16,117 nucleotides of DNA from JBBQBQ01 sp038317685 (lineage in GTDB: Bacteria; Desulfobacterota; Desulfuromonadia; Desulfuromonadales; DDH964): NCBI GenBank assembly GCA_038317685.1, contig JBBQBQ010000060.1, positions 1 to 16,117 on the forward strand, written 5' to 3'. The notes beneath the pieces were generated by a model. That model searched no databases. It saw only the letters and a program-made list of their open reading frames with translations, and had not been told where the DNA came from. The translations under genes and the position numbers were made by a program. Positions 14,862 through 16,117 of the stretch are shown here, one piece after another (position 1 is the stretch's first letter; each line of letters begins with the position of its first letter).

Positions 14862-16100
14862 GTGAACAAATTTTACGACGCTCTCGAAACCCGTTCCGCG
14901 GTGCAGCGAGAGGCCGAATTGATGACCGCCCTGACGGCGCAGGTCGTCCATGCCCAACGGCGGGCGCCCGCCTTCGCCAAACGCCTGGCCGGAATCACGG
15001 CCGAACGGGTGACGAGCCGCGCCGCCCTGGCGGCCCTGCCGCTGGTGCGCAAATCGGAGCTGTTGGAAATCCAGCGCCAGTCCCCTCCCTTCGGCGGCCT
15101 CAGCTCGGTCGCACCGCCGGCCTTGACCCAAATCTTCGCCTCCCCCGGACCGATCTACGAGCCGGGGTGCGGACGGCGCGATTACTGGCGCTTCGCCCGG
15201 GCTCTGTTCGCCGCCGGGTTCCGGGCCGGGGAGCTGATTCACAACTGTTACTCCTACCACTTTACCCCGGCCGGCTCCATGTTCGAGTCGGGCGCCCATG
15301 CCCTCGGCTGCGCCGTCATTCCGGCTGGCCCCGGGCAGACCGAACTGCAGGTGCAGACGATTGCCGACCTGTGCCCCCACGGCTACGTCGGCACCCCGTC
15401 GTTCCTCAAACTGATCCTGGAGAAGGCTGACGAACTGGGGATTGACCTTCCCAGTCTGCGCAAGGCGCTGGTCTCCGGTGAAGCCTTGCCCGAGGCCCTG
15501 CGGGCCTGGTTTGAAAAGCGCGGCATCGCGGTGCTGCAGTGCTACGCCACCGCCGACCTGGGGCTGATCGCCTACGAGTCATCCTCCCGCGAGGGGCTCA
15601 TCATCGACGAGGGGATCGTCCTCGAAATCGTCCGCCCCGGGAGCGGCGACCCGGTTCCGGACGGCGAGGTCGGCGAGGTGGTGGTGACCACCCTCAACCC
15701 CGACTATCCCCTGATTCGCTTCGCCACCGGCGACCTTTCGGCGCTGCTCCCCGGGGGGAGCCCTTGCGGCCGCACCAACCGGCTGCTTCGCGGTTGGCTC
15801 GGTCGCGCCGATCAGACCACCAAGGTGCGCGGCATGTTCGTCCACCCTTCCCAGGTGGCGGCGGTCCTCCGGCGTCACCCCGAACTCGGCCGCGGCCGCC
15901 TGGTGGTCGATCGGGAAGCCGAGCAGGATCGCATGCTCCTCATGGCCGAACTGGCCCAGACCGAACCGAAGGGCCTCGGCGCCGCGGTCGCCACCAGCCT
16001 GCGTGAGGTCTGCAAACTGCGCGGCGAGGTGCGCTTCGTCGCTCCGGGGAGCCTCGCCAACGACGGCAAGGTCATCGACGATCTGAGGCCGGTCGGCTGA
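14862..16100 (+). CDS. PaaK-like adenylate-forming protein (phenylacetate-CoA ligase family) with altered phosphate loop
   Basis: This 412-residue protein starts at GTG 14862 after a clear AGGAGG, 14 bases past the LivF-type gene. It follows the PaaK plan: an N-terminal helical part (LTAQVVHAQRRAPAFAKRL), a large adenylation domain with QCYATADLGLIAYES at about 226-240, IRFATGDLSAL at 285-294, hinge region GRADQTTKVRG at 314-324, and a small C-terminal domain with K403 in LANDGKVIDDLR as the expected catalytic lysine. Where PaaK has the phosphate loop SSGTTGKP, this protein has IFASPGPIYEPG (91-102), with neither the Thr-Thr-Gly nor the Lys. The rest is well kept, so this looks like a subfamily trait, not decay. 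It may ligate an aromatic or other acid with an unusual ATP site, or have lost ligase activity. The operon appears to end here. Confidence 0.85.
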   Translation: MNKFYDALETRSAVQREAELMTALTAQVVHAQRRAPAFAKRLAGITAERVTSRAALAALPLVRKSELLEIQRQSPPFGGLSSVAPPALTQIFASPGPIYEPGCGRRDYWRFARALFAAGFRAGELIHNCYSYHFTPAGSMFESGAHALGCAVIPAGPGQTELQVQTIADLCPHGYVGTPSFLKLILEKADELGIDLPSLRKALVSGEALPEALRAWFEKRGIAVLQCYATADLGLIAYESSSREGLIIDEGIVLEIVRPGSGDPVPDGEVGEVVVTTLNPDYPLIRFATGDLSALLPGGSPCGRTNRLLRGWLGRADQTTKVRGMFVHPSQVAAVLRRHPELGRGRLVVDREAEQDRMLLMAELAQTEPKGLGAAVATSLREVCKLRGEVRFVAPGSLANDGKVIDDLRPVG

Positions 16101-16117
16101 ACCGTTCTTCTCCCCCG

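Noticed and set aside
1..16117. CRISPR arrays, insertion sequences, tRNA or rRNA genes
   Set aside because: No regularly spaced direct repeats, transposase frames with terminal repeats, or tRNA/rRNA-like sequence were recognised on either strand.

Overview
The window is GC-rich and densely coded, with sigma-54-type regulation, a fused B12-dependent acyl-CoA mutase and a LivFGHM-type ABC operon carrying acyl-CoA ligases. That combination suggests a Desulfuromonas/Geobacter-like deltaproteobacterium (Desulfuromonadales). This placement is inference from gene content and style; no marker gene is present.

Layout. (1) Bases 1-1801, minus strand: a two-gene signalling unit made of a PhnD-like periplasmic binding lipoprotein and, overlapping it by the four bases ATGA, the N-terminal part of a membrane HAMP-PAS sensor that runs off the window. 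(2) Bases 1879-5207, minus strand: a fused isobutyryl-CoA mutase (IcmF) with a hairpin terminator behind it and, at 5286-5271, a full-consensus sigma-54 promoter in front. (3) Bases 5208-5680: a divergent regulatory region with a perfect 8+8 inverted repeat. (4) Bases 5681-7441, plus strand: a PAS-AAA+-Fis sigma-54 activator. (5) Bases 7442-7857: a second regulatory region with a good sigma-54 promoter and two copies of a TGTAAAACA-centred motif. One copy shares 12 exact bases with the icmF upstream repeat. (6) Bases 7858-16100, plus strand: a seven-gene operon in the order ATPase, acyl-CoA synthetase, two permeases, binding protein, ATPase, PaaK-like adenylate-forming protein. Strong hairpins lie on both sides of the binding-protein gene.

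How it may work together (inference). The ABC system would bring a carboxylic acid across the inner membrane. The acyl-CoA synthetase would activate it, with the PaaK-like protein in an unknown role. The mutase would interconvert branched and straight C4 acyl-CoAs. The sigma-54 activator sits between two sigma-54-type promoters that share a sequence motif, so it is the natural candidate regulator of both icmF and the transport operon. The substrate cannot be read from the sequence.
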